DNA of 64,000 nt from Meandrina meandrites. Taxonomy: Eukaryota; Cnidaria; Anthozoa; Scleractinia; Meandrinidae. The notes below the pieces were generated by a model that ran no database searches, had not been told where the DNA came from, and worked only from the letters and a program-made list of their open reading frames with translations. Below are positions 38,501 to 44,651 of this stretch, in pieces. The DNA is taken from contig OY855914.1 in the NCBI GenBank assembly GCA_963693305.1, positions 10,480,403 through 10,544,402 on the forward strand. The letters are read 5' to 3'. Position 1 is the stretch's first letter. Every line of letters starts with the position of its first letter. Both the position numbers and the translations under genes were made by a program.

Positions 38501-41500
38501 CCAGACCTTGGGACAGCAGTAAAAGATATCAAGAATCCTTTTTTCTGTACTTCAGAGTCTGAATGGAATATTAGTTGTACGTAGTTACCGATTACCACAA
38601 CGTTTTCCCCAGGCTGCTCGCCACAGACCACACCAAATATCTCGTCGTTCTCGTTAGTAATCTTTAAGTAATCGTATCTTAAAATAGAATGAAACAAAAA
38701 GACAGGAAATCCTTAACTAAAAAAAATACTACAATTGTATTGCAGTCAGGGATGGACATCTTTAAACGTAAAAGGTGTCTGAAGTTGACTTTTGCATAAC
38801 TTTACGTTTAACGCTTATATGAAATTTAAAAGAAGCGTTTTGGCCTTCGTAAGTTTACTGATGACAGATTAGCAACGGCTAATCTAACGGTTCACAACTT
38901 GCTCTTTCTAAGTTGACATCTGTAATGGATGATGATTGTGTCAAACAAATACTAAGTGACTTGTATATTCACACATTCATTAAAGGAAATAAAGAATAAG
39001 AAACGTGGAAGGGATAAAAGGGGGTGATTGCCAGTTTGTTATTAATGTTGCATAAACAAGTACAAAGTGGCATTTGACTTGGTAATGCAAAATTACTTTT
39101 GTCTAAGCATAAAAAATATTGGTCGAGGATGGCGTCGAAAAAGCAACATGGAACCTTGGCCGCCTTCGTAAGCTCAAAACGTTTCAAAGAAATCTCCGTA
39201 TAAATTGCAGCAGGTGAGATAAAAGGCTCGTTTTCTCGACGGCATGTAACAGCAGAAAGGGGCAAGATAGGTCAATGGGGTATTGTTTACATGTAGTTGA
39301 CGAAGAAGCGCTGGAGCTGGAGACGGCTAGTTATTAACATTTAAGCAGAGATGAGGTTCATCAAAAGATTAAAGCTATGACGAAAACGTTTGAGATAAGA
39401 ATGGTAATGCAAACAACAAGAACGTTTGGGTCGCCGGTGATCCTAGAAAGGCACTTCGATATATAAGACCACAAAAGAATTCTCACTGCAAAAAACATGG
39501 CTGGCTTGCTTGGCGGCAACAATATTTTTCTCAATAGTTTATAAAAAAAGGATGGTTTCTGCAGATGGAGTCATCACTCATTTGGCCACTATCTTTTTTT
39601 AAAGGTACGATCGACATTGGCCATTAATAATATTTTACACCAGTGGCTGCTTCTACGTCAGGTGTGGCTTAAATTTGGCTTTTCTAACTCAAACCGAAGT
39701 TGATCACGTTTAACCCTCGGACGTACAAGCGAATTTAAACCCCTACTGAGGTTCTGCAAGGTGGGAGGGGATGGACCCCTACCCACTAAGCTAGTTTTTG
39801 TTCTATTAATGCATAGCGAAATTATTTTGGATTGAGTGGAAAGCCCTTCGCTCCCTCTACAATATGACATAATTTTTGTCAGTTGAAACATCATATGACG
39901 TCACTAGAGGGGTCAACTTGGATACGCCATCATGGATTTCACCAGTTTCGTTGAAAGTCAAGGAGCACAAACCAACCTGCTAATAGAATGTAAAAATGTA
40001 AGAATCATACAATTTTGTTAAAAAAAAAAACTGGAAAAGAGAAAGAATTATATCAAACATTGCGATTTTTGGCCACACCTGCGTGTAATTGTGTCGTTGC
40101 CAGCGCAACGTCAAAAATCGTACACACATAGTTAACCCCCTCCCCCCCTCCCGGTACGGTTCCTCCTCCCCCCCTCCCGCCCTCCCCCGGTACGGTCTAA
40201 AAACTGGAGACGACAATAGTTATGCCTTTACTTACATGCATTTTAAATCATACTCCACGTCAAATTCATGAAAGTTGATTTTTATCGCCAAGCCGTGAGG
40301 AATGGGAACTGAATAATTACAATCCATATTGGGTGGGTAGTTGTCTGGATATGAAGGACTTGTCAGTGTATTGTTTATCACGGAACCACATTCTATTATT
40401 TCTGCAACAGTGAAGTTAAAAGTAAGCTCAATTACAACGCTAAAACTTGAAGCCTTTTTATGTTTTGATCCTATAATGCATCAATGGACGCACCTTAAAA
40501 ATCGACTGTGCCTCTTAGTGTGACTGCATGTCACCTTTTCGTTGTGATAAAAGTTGTTTCTCTTGATGATCCCAATAGTGATACTGATCTAACTACAGCA
40601 TTAATTTCTGGTTAATTTATCTACGCTGATTTGGTCAATAAGTAGCGCTTTGACAATAGACCTTTTTCGCTTGGGCGTTTTGTTGCCCCATTACAGACCA
40701 TGTGATGATACTCTTGAGAATTCTTGCTTTCAAATTTTCAAATAGTCGCGTTTATATGAATGAAAAAATGTTATGTGGAGAAAAGAAAAATTATCTAGAA
40801 AATATCACATGGTCTGTGTTTCGTTGGAAACAAAATCTTAATTTGTGACGATTACGTTACAATCGATAATTAATGAGGGAATTACGTTACAATCGATAAT
40901 TAATTGTAATTAGTGACATTGCGAACTACAATTGAGATTACCGCCGGTTTTCCTCCCGAAGATAAAGAATTAAATAAGAGCCATCGGGTATGTAAATATT
41001 CAATCATTCGACTTTAGTAATATTGTTGTGTATAATTATCGTTGTGATGTTAATACAGGTTTCGAAAGACTCAAAGCTGTAAACCAGGTACAACCCTATA
41101 CGAGGCAGCAAATAAACTGAGAGTCCTTTGATACGTTGGTGAACTTATTAACCGCTTCGGTCGAGGAAACAGTCTGCAATGGGAAAACAAACCGCCCAAG
41201 CGAAAAAGGTCTATTAAAGGACTGCCCTCTTTCTTCAAAATTAGGTGTATGTTTGGTTGTGGGAGGCGCGGTGGCCTAATGGTTAGTGCCCTGGACTGGC
41301 CGGTCCGCTGGACTGGGCGGATCGGGCGGTCCGGGTTCGAACCCTGGCCGGGGCACTGCGTTGTGTTCTTGGGCAAGACACTTTACTCTCATAGTGCCTC
41401 TCTCCACCCAGGTGTATAAATGGGTACCGGCGAATTTACTGCTGGGGGTAACCCTGCGATGGACTAGCATCCCATCCAGGGGGGAGTAGAAACACTCCTA

Positions 41501-43581
41501 GGCGCTTCATGCTACGGAAACCGGGGATAAGCACCGGCCTGATGGGTCATTTGGCTCGTATGCAGACTTTACCTACCTACCTAGGCATTTGGTCAGTCAT
41601 CCCACCCCAAGTGGCCTTATCCACAAAGCGGACCATGTAAATAGGTAAGCTTTAATCATGATATCTCCTCTATTTGAGTGGATGGATTTAGTAATTAAAT
41701 ATTACAAAATTTGAATTTTATAGATGAAAAAAGCTTTCTTTTCCCGTTCCTACATCTTTAAACAGACATGCAAGTTTAATCCATACACAACTGAAGTTTC
41801 AAGGCGAAATAAGTTCGTGAGATTGTATTTGTGTGAAAACGTATACAAACGTTTGGTTTTTAATGTTTTGGGCTGATAAATTTAAAAAAGTAATAATTGT
41901 AATAATAAATGGAATGTGCTTTGATAACCAACCGGTTTCTTTATTATTGCGAATGTTGCCAGTCCTTTTTAAACTACTCCTTTTTCAGAAATAAGTTTCG
42001 GCAATATTTAAACTGAACGATTGGGATATAAGCGAAAGCATATCGGTGTTTTTCTTCAATTTCGATATACTGTTGTAATCGTTATTTTGCGACAATTCTA
42101 TACCACTAACTCAACCATTACATGTTTGTACCGTAAGATATTTTTTCTGGTTGTACTCACTAGGCTTTGGAACAGCGATGAAAGATATATCGAATCCTCT
42201 TTTCTGTGTCTCATAGTCTGAATGGAATTTTAACCGTGCGTAGTCACCAGTTACAATAATGTCCGTCTCATACCGCGAACCACAGATCACACCAAAAGTC
42301 TCGCCGTTCTCATTAGTAATCTTCAGGTAATCATAGCTTTATAGAAAAAAAAGTTAAGTTAAGTTTGTATGCAATAAAATAATCTAATAATCCTGCGTAA
42401 GACCAGTTTGTTAATGTGTAACAGGATTATCGCAAATAGCGTGGCATATGGCATACCACTTCGTTTTTGTTCAAAGAATTTCATGTTTCCCTCGCACTTT
42501 TACATCTAGGAAGTCCACGTTTAATCGTTCTGGCTCTTCGTTGTTGTAATAATCAAATTGACGTCAGTTTTTCATGCGTCTGTCCTGTTATTATAACATT
42601 GTAAAAGACGTCTGTGATACACAGCTACTTTGACTCAATGTTATGACGAAATTCATGAGGACAGACGCATGAAAAACTGACGTCAATTTGTTAAATAGAA
42701 CATTGAAAACCAACTGTTATTATGTAAAAAGGCCATTTGCCACATTTGTCGTTTCCAGTCTCTCTGTGTCGTGGCCATGTTTGTTTATTTTCGGTAATTC
42801 TTTGTGTGTGTGTGTTTTTTCCCTTGAAAGCTGTTATTATATCTAAGTAATTAAACTTTGCACATCAACTGCAAATATGTCACATGTGATTTGGAATCAT
42901 TTATTTAGAGAGGACATCCCTTGTACAAGTCTATCTTTCCTCCCCTCTGTGGATATGTTCATTATTTTTGTTTATGCTAACCCGTTTACCTATCCTATAC
43001 TGTCTCTGGTAAAACTTCAAGAAATTTAAACTTAATTTAGTTAATTGGAAGAGTGACGTAGTTTCCTAGCTTCTTTAATACTCACGCACACGTTGGATGA
43101 TACTCCACGTTAAGTTCATGAAAGTAAATTTTCATTGCCATTCCATGTGGAATAGAAATCGAGTAATTACAATCCAAATTGTTTGGGTAGTTGCTTGGAT
43201 ATCCAGGACTTATCAGCGTGTTATTCACAACAAAGCCACATTCTATTAAACCAAAAAAATAAAATAGTTAAAAAACAACAGTGAATCTAAAGCAATTATT
43301 CTTTTAAGCAAGCCTTAGTTTTACCAAACCTTAGCTTTACTATCCTTATAAATCTCAGCCTCTTGAATTAGGACGCGAAAAGAGACGTCTGTTTATACGT
43401 ACTGAGGTATCTTAAAGTGCTATTTTCCTAGCGCTGAGTTTGCCACTGTCACGCGATTATCTGATTTAAACGACCTACTTATCCGCTCACTTTGCACTGC
43501 GAGTGCTCCTTCCTTTTCGCTGCACATAAACATGGCTAGTAACAAAAGCACAATCATGATTCTAAGATATTTTTTCTCCAT
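1576..43581 (-). CDS. CUB-LRR-ephrin-receptor-like-multipass membrane receptor, 28 coding exons
   Basis: Predicted 1662-residue surface protein. Coding exons in order: 43581-43491; 43242-43086, 42336-42161; 40401-40236, 38677-38502; 36951-36786, 35939-35764; 34749-34584, 33985-33804; 33318-33150, 32521-32351; thirteen LRR exons from 31443-31372 to 8565-8494; 6089-5884; 5364-5239; 3979-2423; 1949-1576. Layout: signal peptide 1-30, CUB 31-598, LRR 599-908, linker 909-965, cysteine-rich units about 966-1100, membrane region about 1150-1540, tail to 1662. All introns are GT-AG with matching phases, and the lengths sum to 4989, divisible by three. CUB and LRR domains usually bind proteins or glycans, so an extracellular recognition role is likely. 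The membrane part resembles cnidarian multi-pass proteins with GCC2_GCC3 repeats; ligand and signalling partner are unknown. It could be two genes split between CUB5 and LRR1, but the phases argue against that. Confidence 0.82.
2423..3979 (-). CDS. Receptor exon 27: last cysteine-rich unit plus multi-pass membrane region
   Basis: This single 1557-bp exon (phase 1 at both ends, donor GTAAGT) starts with GTETDFFAGYRGCKCLEGFYR and further cysteine clusters (CPRKESCIGGLDSPC, CAVCSSGYYKQLQTCKHC). About eight or nine hydrophobic segments follow, including IFGQLSIVVAVLLIIIAVVA, FGNLFAMMAINAAVIGISSV, VIVAYMSAAYVIVIPAASFI, YIGLTLVIAGMYGIVFSW and NMLVFGANALVIGLLAG. A cysteine-rich loop (CSMTANVLPLTCRKLCQDD) lies between segments. 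The pattern resembles the multi-pass C-terminal half of large cnidarian proteins with ephrin-receptor-like repeats. I cannot tell whether it is a channel, a GPCR-like receptor or a scaffold. Confidence 0.85.
5239..5364 (-). CDS. Receptor exon 26: ephrin-receptor-like / GCC2_GCC3 unit
   Basis: 126-bp exon, phase 1 at both ends (acceptor ATGTTAG, donor GTAACG). It codes for GGFYSDDVGHVAPNCKKC and APGTRAQDCKSCPRG, the C-x2-C spacing of the ephrin_rec_like family. Being symmetric, it can be skipped without frameshift. Confidence 0.85.
5884..6089 (-). CDS. Receptor exon 25: LRR-to-cysteine-rich linker
   Basis: 206-bp exon entering in phase 2 (from the LRR exons) and leaving in phase 1 (donor GTATGT). 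An acidic stretch (SDEEVIEVEHPEG) is followed by FLPCPVGTFTNSSSNGKQVC and CPPG, the start of an ephrin-receptor-like unit. It is the phase adaptor joining the LRR block to the membrane block. No LRR C-cap cysteine cluster is visible. Confidence 0.8.
7222..7515. mobile_element. Foldback MITE in intron
   Basis: Imperfect inverted arms face each other: TTGACAACTT / GATTAATTTTTGACAAC on the left, and their complement around 7469-7490. The paired TTGGCCAATAAAAGTG-type blocks meet near 7316-7332 and 7410-7423. No coding capacity. Confidence 0.7.
8494..8565 (-). CDS. Receptor LRR 13 (exon 24)
   Basis: 72-bp exon, phase 2-2, acceptor ACTGTAG, donor GTAAG. Codes for LQGNLITSFSSETFAKATDA. It is the most diverged repeat and the last before the linker exon. 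Confidence 0.75.
9332..9403 (-). CDS. Receptor LRR 12 (exon 23)
   Basis: 72-bp exon, phase 2-2, acceptor CTGCAG, donor GTAAGT. Codes for LSYNKIKHLPMDISWVLRAA; the N-x-I/L-x-x-L-P core is kept, the C-terminal half is degenerate. Confidence 0.75.
9736..9957 (+). pseudogene. RecQ-like DEAD/H helicase N-terminal fragment
   Basis: A 73-codon open frame on the plus strand, opposite to the host gene and inside its intron. LQHKALEKLVNVFVIYPTG leads into TGSGKSLIF, a Walker A motif (motif I), followed by SVAVVISPH, which resembles motif Ia. The frame stops at 9955 right after it, so the DEAH box and the rest of the helicase are missing. Most likely a broken copy of a RecQ-type helicase gene or of a transposon-carried helicase. 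A first exon of an unseen nested gene is less likely, because no good donor sits at the end. Confidence 0.6.
10548..10619 (-). CDS. Receptor LRR 11 (exon 22)
   Basis: 72-bp exon, phase 2-2, acceptor TTTGAAG, donor GTACGT. Codes for LSSNNIEDLPVGLISNDSTI. Confidence 0.78.
11415..11580. mobile_element. Foldback MITE in intron
   Basis: About 165 bp. The left arm AATCACACGATTTTTCTC plus AATTTGGGATAAATCAGCAC is mirrored on the right by GTGCTTATTTATCCCAAATT and ATCATGTGATTA. The two halves form a near-complete hairpin. Confidence 0.75.
11992..12063 (-). CDS. Receptor LRR 10 (exon 21)
   Basis: 72-bp exon, phase 2-2, acceptor ACGGCAG, donor GTAAGT. Codes for LDSNNIHNLPADVFYNLTTL. Confidence 0.82.
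13105..13176 (-). CDS. Receptor LRR 9 (exon 20)
   Basis: 72-bp exon, phase 2-2, acceptor TTTGCAG, donor GTACGT. Codes for LGSNRIEILPVDVFLNLTSL. Confidence 0.82.
13296..13500. repeat. Degenerate (GACA/GACG)n tetranucleotide tract
   Basis: About 200 bp of GACA, GACG and GACC units with interruptions, in the intron between LRR 8 and LRR 9. Open frames in all phases across it are repeat artefacts. Confidence 0.9.
13908..13979 (-). CDS. Receptor LRR 8 (exon 19)
   Basis: 72-bp exon, phase 2-2, acceptor TTTGCAG, donor GTACGT. Codes for LSSNNIEILPADVFSPVKQL. It differs from LRR 2 at six of 72 bases by my hand alignment; the flanking intron is also homologous to those of LRR 2 and LRR 6. Confidence 0.88.
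14147..14900 (+). repeat. Left long inverted arm of the TTAA element
   Basis: Complementary to 18837-19653. It lacks an inner segment of about 120 bp present in the right arm (between the CTCCGAAGCGG and AAGAGGTCGTTTTG blocks). A second, diverged copy of the inner arm, including that segment, follows at about 14925-15265. Confidence 0.85.
15266..16700. other. Element interior, no gene recognised
   Basis: Short open frames only, none with a transposase signature. A more GC-rich patch near 15970-16080 could be a captured gene piece but matches nothing I recognise. Confidence 0.4.
16711..16868. mobile_element. Short inverted-repeat element with poly-G tract
   Basis: Ends GGGGCGGATCCAGG and CCTAGATCCACCCT are inverted repeats. 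A run of about 19 G follows GAAAG at about 16809-16827, next to GCGCACCCCC. Confidence 0.6.
16901..17284. mobile_element. 384-bp MITE, TTAA target duplication
   Basis: Inverted ends AGGGGCACTATCACG, with TTAA at 16897-16900 and 17285-17288. No coding capacity. Nested in the larger TTAA element. Confidence 0.85.
17989..18663. mobile_element. 675-bp inverted-repeat element with internal TTTTCGG repeats
   Basis: Ends GGGCACCCAACG and its complement CGTTGGGTGCCC. Inside, short degenerate units of the form CCTARAATTTTCGG recur irregularly about a dozen times. Confidence 0.7.
18837..19653 (-). repeat. Right long inverted arm of the TTAA element
   Basis: Complement of the left arm. Ends ...AGCGGCCC/GGGCCGCTCTTAAGTGGACA and GCCAC before the TTAA. 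It is the fuller of the two arms. Confidence 0.85.
19732..19800. repeat. Palindrome around GTGTTTTATCAAG
   Basis: GCAGTGTTTTATCAAGTTTA pairs with the complement TAGACTTGATAAAACACGAA around a GGCGCAGCC loop. Probably a small hairpin MITE. Confidence 0.6.
20238..20303 (-). CDS. Receptor LRR 7 (exon 18), 66 bp
   Basis: Phase 2-2, acceptor TTTCCAG, donor GTATGT. Codes for LTSNNIQNLTALYPLENL. It is 6 bp shorter than all other LRR exons: compared with LRR 3 the D-A-F region has lost two codons, so this repeat has 22 residues. Frame is kept. Confidence 0.82.
20490..20696. repeat. (TGGCAG)n hexanucleotide array
   Basis: About 34 units, nearly pure at the left and with TGGTAG variants to the right. 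Frames across it give Gly-Ser or Val-Ala repeats, which are not genes. Confidence 0.97.
21343..21414 (-). CDS. Receptor LRR 6 (exon 17)
   Basis: 72-bp exon, phase 2-2, acceptor TTTGCAG, donor GTACGT. Codes for LSSNNIEILPADVFSSLKQL. It differs from LRR 2 by one base, which changes the residue before it from Asp to Asn. Confidence 0.88.
21476..21620 (+). repeat. SINE/LINE-type 3' tail with (ATT)n
   Basis: TTGTAAATAGCGCGTTTGGA, GGGAAAGGGTGC and AGATGCTATC resemble the conserved 3' end of CORE/V-type SINEs, and a (TTA)n run of about 85 bp follows. The SINE head is not visible. Confidence 0.6.
21700..24060. other. Long intron stretch, nothing recognised
   Basis: Lies in the 5.9 kb intron between LRR 6 and LRR 5. 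A few repeated GGTTAGCCTACAT-like words occur near 22930-22985; no exon or transposon signature was found. Confidence 0.45.
24098..24180. repeat. (TA)n microsatellite
   Basis: About 41 TA units, immediately before the 84-bp array. Confidence 0.97.
24186..24770. repeat. 84-bp tandem array with TATCGCGATA palindromes
   Basis: About seven copies of a roughly 84-bp unit containing GATATTATCGCGATATTATC and ACCCCTTTCCTCCTTCCTGA. The first and last copies are the most diverged. GGCGCGATATC (24068) and GATATCGCGCC (25413) face each other outside the array, so it may sit within an inverted-repeat element. Confidence 0.88.
24780..26500. other. AT-rich intron, no gene recognised
   Basis: 24780-25410 is rich in GATATT words related to the array. 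25900-26360 carries GGTCACGTGACCGATGACGTC and a second GTCACGTGACTAATGACGTC about 300 bp on, probably an old repeat. Confidence 0.4.
26513..26573. repeat. (ATT)n microsatellite
   Basis: About 20 units with one ACT interruption. Sequence right after it is homologous to the region preceding LRR 7 (20023-20120). Confidence 0.9.
26905..27052. mobile_element. Hairpin MITE
   Basis: ATCAAACACGAGAGACG / TGTTTCATCGG on the left is mirrored by CCGATGAAACACTGTCTCAA / GTGTTTAATAT on the right, around GACCCGAAGCGG. Confidence 0.7.
27333..27404 (-). CDS. Receptor LRR 5 (exon 16)
   Basis: 72-bp exon, phase 2-2, acceptor TTTACAG, donor GTATGT. Codes for LGSNNIENITADVFNPLKNL. Confidence 0.85.
27727..27798 (-). 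CDS. Receptor LRR 4 (exon 15)
   Basis: 72-bp exon, phase 2-2, acceptor CTGCAG, donor GTACGT. Codes for LISNNIEILPADVFSPLENL. Confidence 0.87.
28000..28047 (-). pseudogene. Relic LRR exon with internal deletion
   Basis: The acceptor TTTTCAG and FSSNNIKILP are intact, but about 18 bp coding for the A-D-V-F-S region are gone and there is no GT donor where the family has GTACGT. Flanking sequence matches the LRR 2 and LRR 8 introns. A decayed tandem copy, not counted in the gene model. Confidence 0.8.
28684..29025. repeat. Nested palindromes
   Basis: Outer arms of about 87 bp (28685-28772 and 28938-29024) share TTTGATTATAAGACAATG in opposite orientation. Inside, 28771-28816 pairs with 28836-28873 (GGAGTGGGTTTAAAGCCGTT). 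The two hairpins are offset, as if one foldback element had inserted in another. Confidence 0.8.
30095..30166 (-). CDS. Receptor LRR 3 (exon 14)
   Basis: 72-bp exon, phase 2-2, acceptor TTTTCAG, donor GTATGT. Codes for LASNNIQNLTADAFYPLGNL. Confidence 0.87.
30952..31023 (-). CDS. Receptor LRR 2 (exon 13)
   Basis: 72-bp exon, phase 2-2, acceptor TTTGCAG, donor GTACGT. Codes for LSSNNIEILPADVFSSLKQL. Confidence 0.88.
31372..31443 (-). CDS. Receptor LRR 1 (exon 12)
   Basis: 72-bp exon, phase 2-2, acceptor TTGCAG, donor GTAAGT. Codes for LSSSHLSILPEGVFSNLTDL. First repeat after the CUB block. No cysteine-rich LRR N-cap precedes it. Confidence 0.83.
31450..32340. other. Intron between CUB 5 and LRR 1, nothing recognised
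   Basis: No repeat or exon seen. This is the junction where a two-gene model would have to split. Confidence 0.5.
32351..33318 (-). CDS. Receptor CUB 5 (exons 33318-33150 and 32521-32351)
   Basis: First half: CGSVINNTLRSPGYPNEYPN with DCSF and FDVEYD; second half: NDYLMITNDKGDKFGTYCG and ARGFMISFAFVG. The four CUB cysteines are present. The last exon ends GGC-AA before GTAATA, giving a phase-2 exit that fits the LRR exons. Unspliced reading meets two stop codons at once (AAG TAA TAA). Confidence 0.85.
33804..34749 (-). CDS. Receptor CUB 4 (exons 34749-34584 and 33985-33804)
   Basis: First half: IIGCSSVVNNTLRSPGYPNN, then DCNYSVPIPHG and FHEFDVQHE; second half: YDYLDITNEKGKSFDTYCGG and GNYARLRFHSD. 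Cysteines are kept; the first half has CS where the others have CG. A broken spare second-half exon lies in its intron at 34137-34198. Confidence 0.88.
34137..34198 (-). pseudogene. Relic CUB second-half exon
   Basis: After a good acceptor (TTTCAAG) it codes for YDYLNITNENNKPFNQ, then loses the family pattern; the rest of the exon and the donor are absent. A failed tandem copy of the 33804-33985 exon. Confidence 0.8.
34798..34916. repeat. 20-bp minisatellite, six copies
   Basis: Unit AACACGTGTAATTTATTCCC, with GTATAA in two copies. Lies in the intron 5' to the CUB 4 first-half exon. Confidence 0.95.
34975..35045 (+). mobile_element. LINE leader fragment
   Basis: GACTGTCACCTTGTCGCGGT and GAGTCTCAATTACCC match the leader at 8-60. 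Only about 70 bp remain. Confidence 0.55.
35764..36951 (-). CDS. Receptor CUB 3 (exons 36951-36786 and 35939-35764)
   Basis: First half: KCGSVVNNTLKSPGYPGNYP and FYEMLVESHSSC; second half: YDYLKITNDKNETFGMFCG and GNYVRLTFHSDSDIAGRGY. The usual F-D-V-E calcium-site segment reads M-L-V-E here, so calcium binding may be weakened. Confidence 0.87.
36990..38150. other. Intron stretch, nothing recognised
   Basis: Open frames on both strands up to 144 codons show no family motifs and no splice context. Confidence 0.4.
38159..38461 (-). mobile_element. tRNA-derived SINE, copy 2
   Basis: Complete in reverse orientation: box A (TAATGGTTAGTGCGCTGGAC as complement), box B (GGTTCGAGCCC as complement), body and TACC-type tail. 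Its head lies only 40 bp from the donor of the CUB 2 second-half exon. CGCCTCCCAGTATC appears twice at the head. Confidence 0.9.
38502..40401 (-). CDS. Receptor CUB 2 (exons 40401-40236 and 38677-38502)
   Basis: First half: IIECGSVINNTLTSPSYPDN with FHEFDVEYD; second half: YDYLKITNENDEIFGVVCG and QKKGFLISFTAVP. Two in-frame acceptors, GCAG at 40402 and TAG 9 bp further in, could both be used, adding or dropping three residues. Confidence 0.88.
38740..40200. other. Intron within CUB 2, nothing recognised
   Basis: Only a C-rich patch at 40137-40195. No exon or element identified. Confidence 0.45.
40655..41216. mobile_element. 560-bp inverted-repeat element
   Basis: AATAGACCTTTTTCGCTTGG on the left and its complement at the right end, followed by a less exact pairing (TTGCCCCATTACAGA with TCTGCAATGGGAAAA). 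Non-coding MITE. Confidence 0.78.
41261..41582 (+). mobile_element. tRNA-derived SINE, copy 3 (best copy)
   Basis: GGGAGGCGCGGTGGCCTAAT and GGTTAGTGCC form box A; GGTTCGAACCC is a perfect box B. It ends in CTTTACCTACCTACCTA. An extra GGACTGGCCGGTCC-like segment lies between the boxes. Confidence 0.92.
42161..43242 (-). CDS. Receptor CUB 1 (exons 43242-43086 and 42336-42161)
   Basis: First half: KCGFVVNNTLISPGYPSNYP with FHELNVEY; second half: YDYLKITNENGETFGVICGS and QKRGFDISFIAVPKP. Enters and exits in phase 1 with the inner junction in phase 2, as in all five CUB domains. Confidence 0.88.
42554..42690. mobile_element. 137-bp MITE in the CUB 1 intron
   Basis: Near-perfect arms of about 33 bp, CAAATTGACGTCAGTTTTTC and its complement at 42671-42690. 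Confidence 0.85.
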
Positions 43582-43622
43582 AAGCAAACCAACAGATGAT
43601 CTTTTCTTTCGAGCCTTCACTT
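43491..43622 (-). CDS. Receptor exon 1 (coding): start and signal peptide
   Basis: ATG at 43581 gives MEKKYLRIMIVLLLLAMFMC then SEKEGALAVQ: a basic start, a hydrophobic core and small residues before a likely cleavage site. Donor GTGAGC at 43490-43485 leaves phase 1, matching CUB 1. A TTTGCAG acceptor at 43623 implies an upstream 5' UTR exon. Confidence 0.85.
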
Positions 43623-43685
43623 CTGCAAATTGACAGAATTATAGTAAGTAGAGTAAAGCCTTCAGGGTGACACTTGACAGTAAAC

Positions 43686-43720
43686 AGAAGAAGAGGAAGA
43701 GGAAGAGGAAGAGGAAGAGA
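43686..43720. repeat. (GAAGAG)n short array
   Basis: About six units, just 5' of the signal-peptide exon. Confidence 0.85.
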
Positions 43721-44412
43721 AAAACAATATAATGGAGGAGGTGGAGGTGTCCCTCCCTTTAGCCTCGCTGTACCCCTGAAACTTTTTATCACCAAAAATA
43801 TATATTGAAAGATTCTCATTAATTCCATTCCTTATTTAGAGTTGTTTCTTCTTCCTTTCACTATATTCCCTATATTTATTTCAGAAATTTCTTGGAAGAA
43901 AGCTTTAATTTTTCGTGTTTTTTTTTTCTCTTTAGCGAATTTTTGCTACACAAAGAGTAAACGTTATGTTGCAAAAGACACTATTATAAGTGTCTTTAGA
44001 AGTTCCTCTATTTGTTTTCAAGGAGCATTTTTTCTATTGTACAATCGTATTGAACAAGAGTAAGGGAGGAGGGTTTGTGACAGCGAATTTCTGTGTGGTA
44101 TTCCGAAAACGAAAACCAATTTCCTTATATAAAACAAAAGGGCAGTTTTTGGAAACAAGCTTCGTCAGCTTTCTTTTATACCTAATAGTTTTATAATGTG
44201 GAAAAAAAAAACATCGAGAGAAATTGATTTTCCAATTCGGTCACCATCTAAATATTTTTCTCGTTTTTTCCTAAACATCGTTCGATAGATCGACAGCTGA
44301 GTAGTTTTCGATAACAATTTCTCTAGTCCGTGGAGGTCATAACTCTACACTGGTGCATCATTACCGCGTTCTACGACGAAAGCAAAAGAAAGAGGTAATC
44401 TGGTGCACTTAC

Positions 44413-44485
44413 CCCTTTCAATTTTCGAATGTCACTCTTCTTATAGCGATGGTCGTCAGGGTCGATGATGATCTCTTATTGGGTG
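44413..44485 (-). other. Candidate 5' UTR exon of the receptor gene
   Basis: Bounded by an acceptor (ATTCACATAG) and a donor (GGTAAGTG) on the minus strand, with no long frame. A duplicated version lies at 45569-45628. Spliced use is inferred from the sites only. Confidence 0.4.
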
Positions 44486-44552
44486 CTATGTGAATAAAAC
44501 AGGGAATATGAATCTAGCTGTGAGTACATCGAAACATTTCTAAATAAACATA

Positions 44553-44651
44553 CAGTAGAATCCCGATTTCTCGAAGCCTCGGTTTCTCGAAACTCCCGAT
44601 TTCTCGAACCAATTTTCGTTTCCCCTGGTGGTTCGAGAAATCGGGATTCTG
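44553..44651. mobile_element. 99-bp pogo/Tigger-type MITE
   Basis: Ends CAGTAGAATCCCGATTTCTC and its complement; TA duplication at 44551-44552 and 44652-44653. The left end has a 3-bp insertion relative to the right. Confidence 0.82.
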
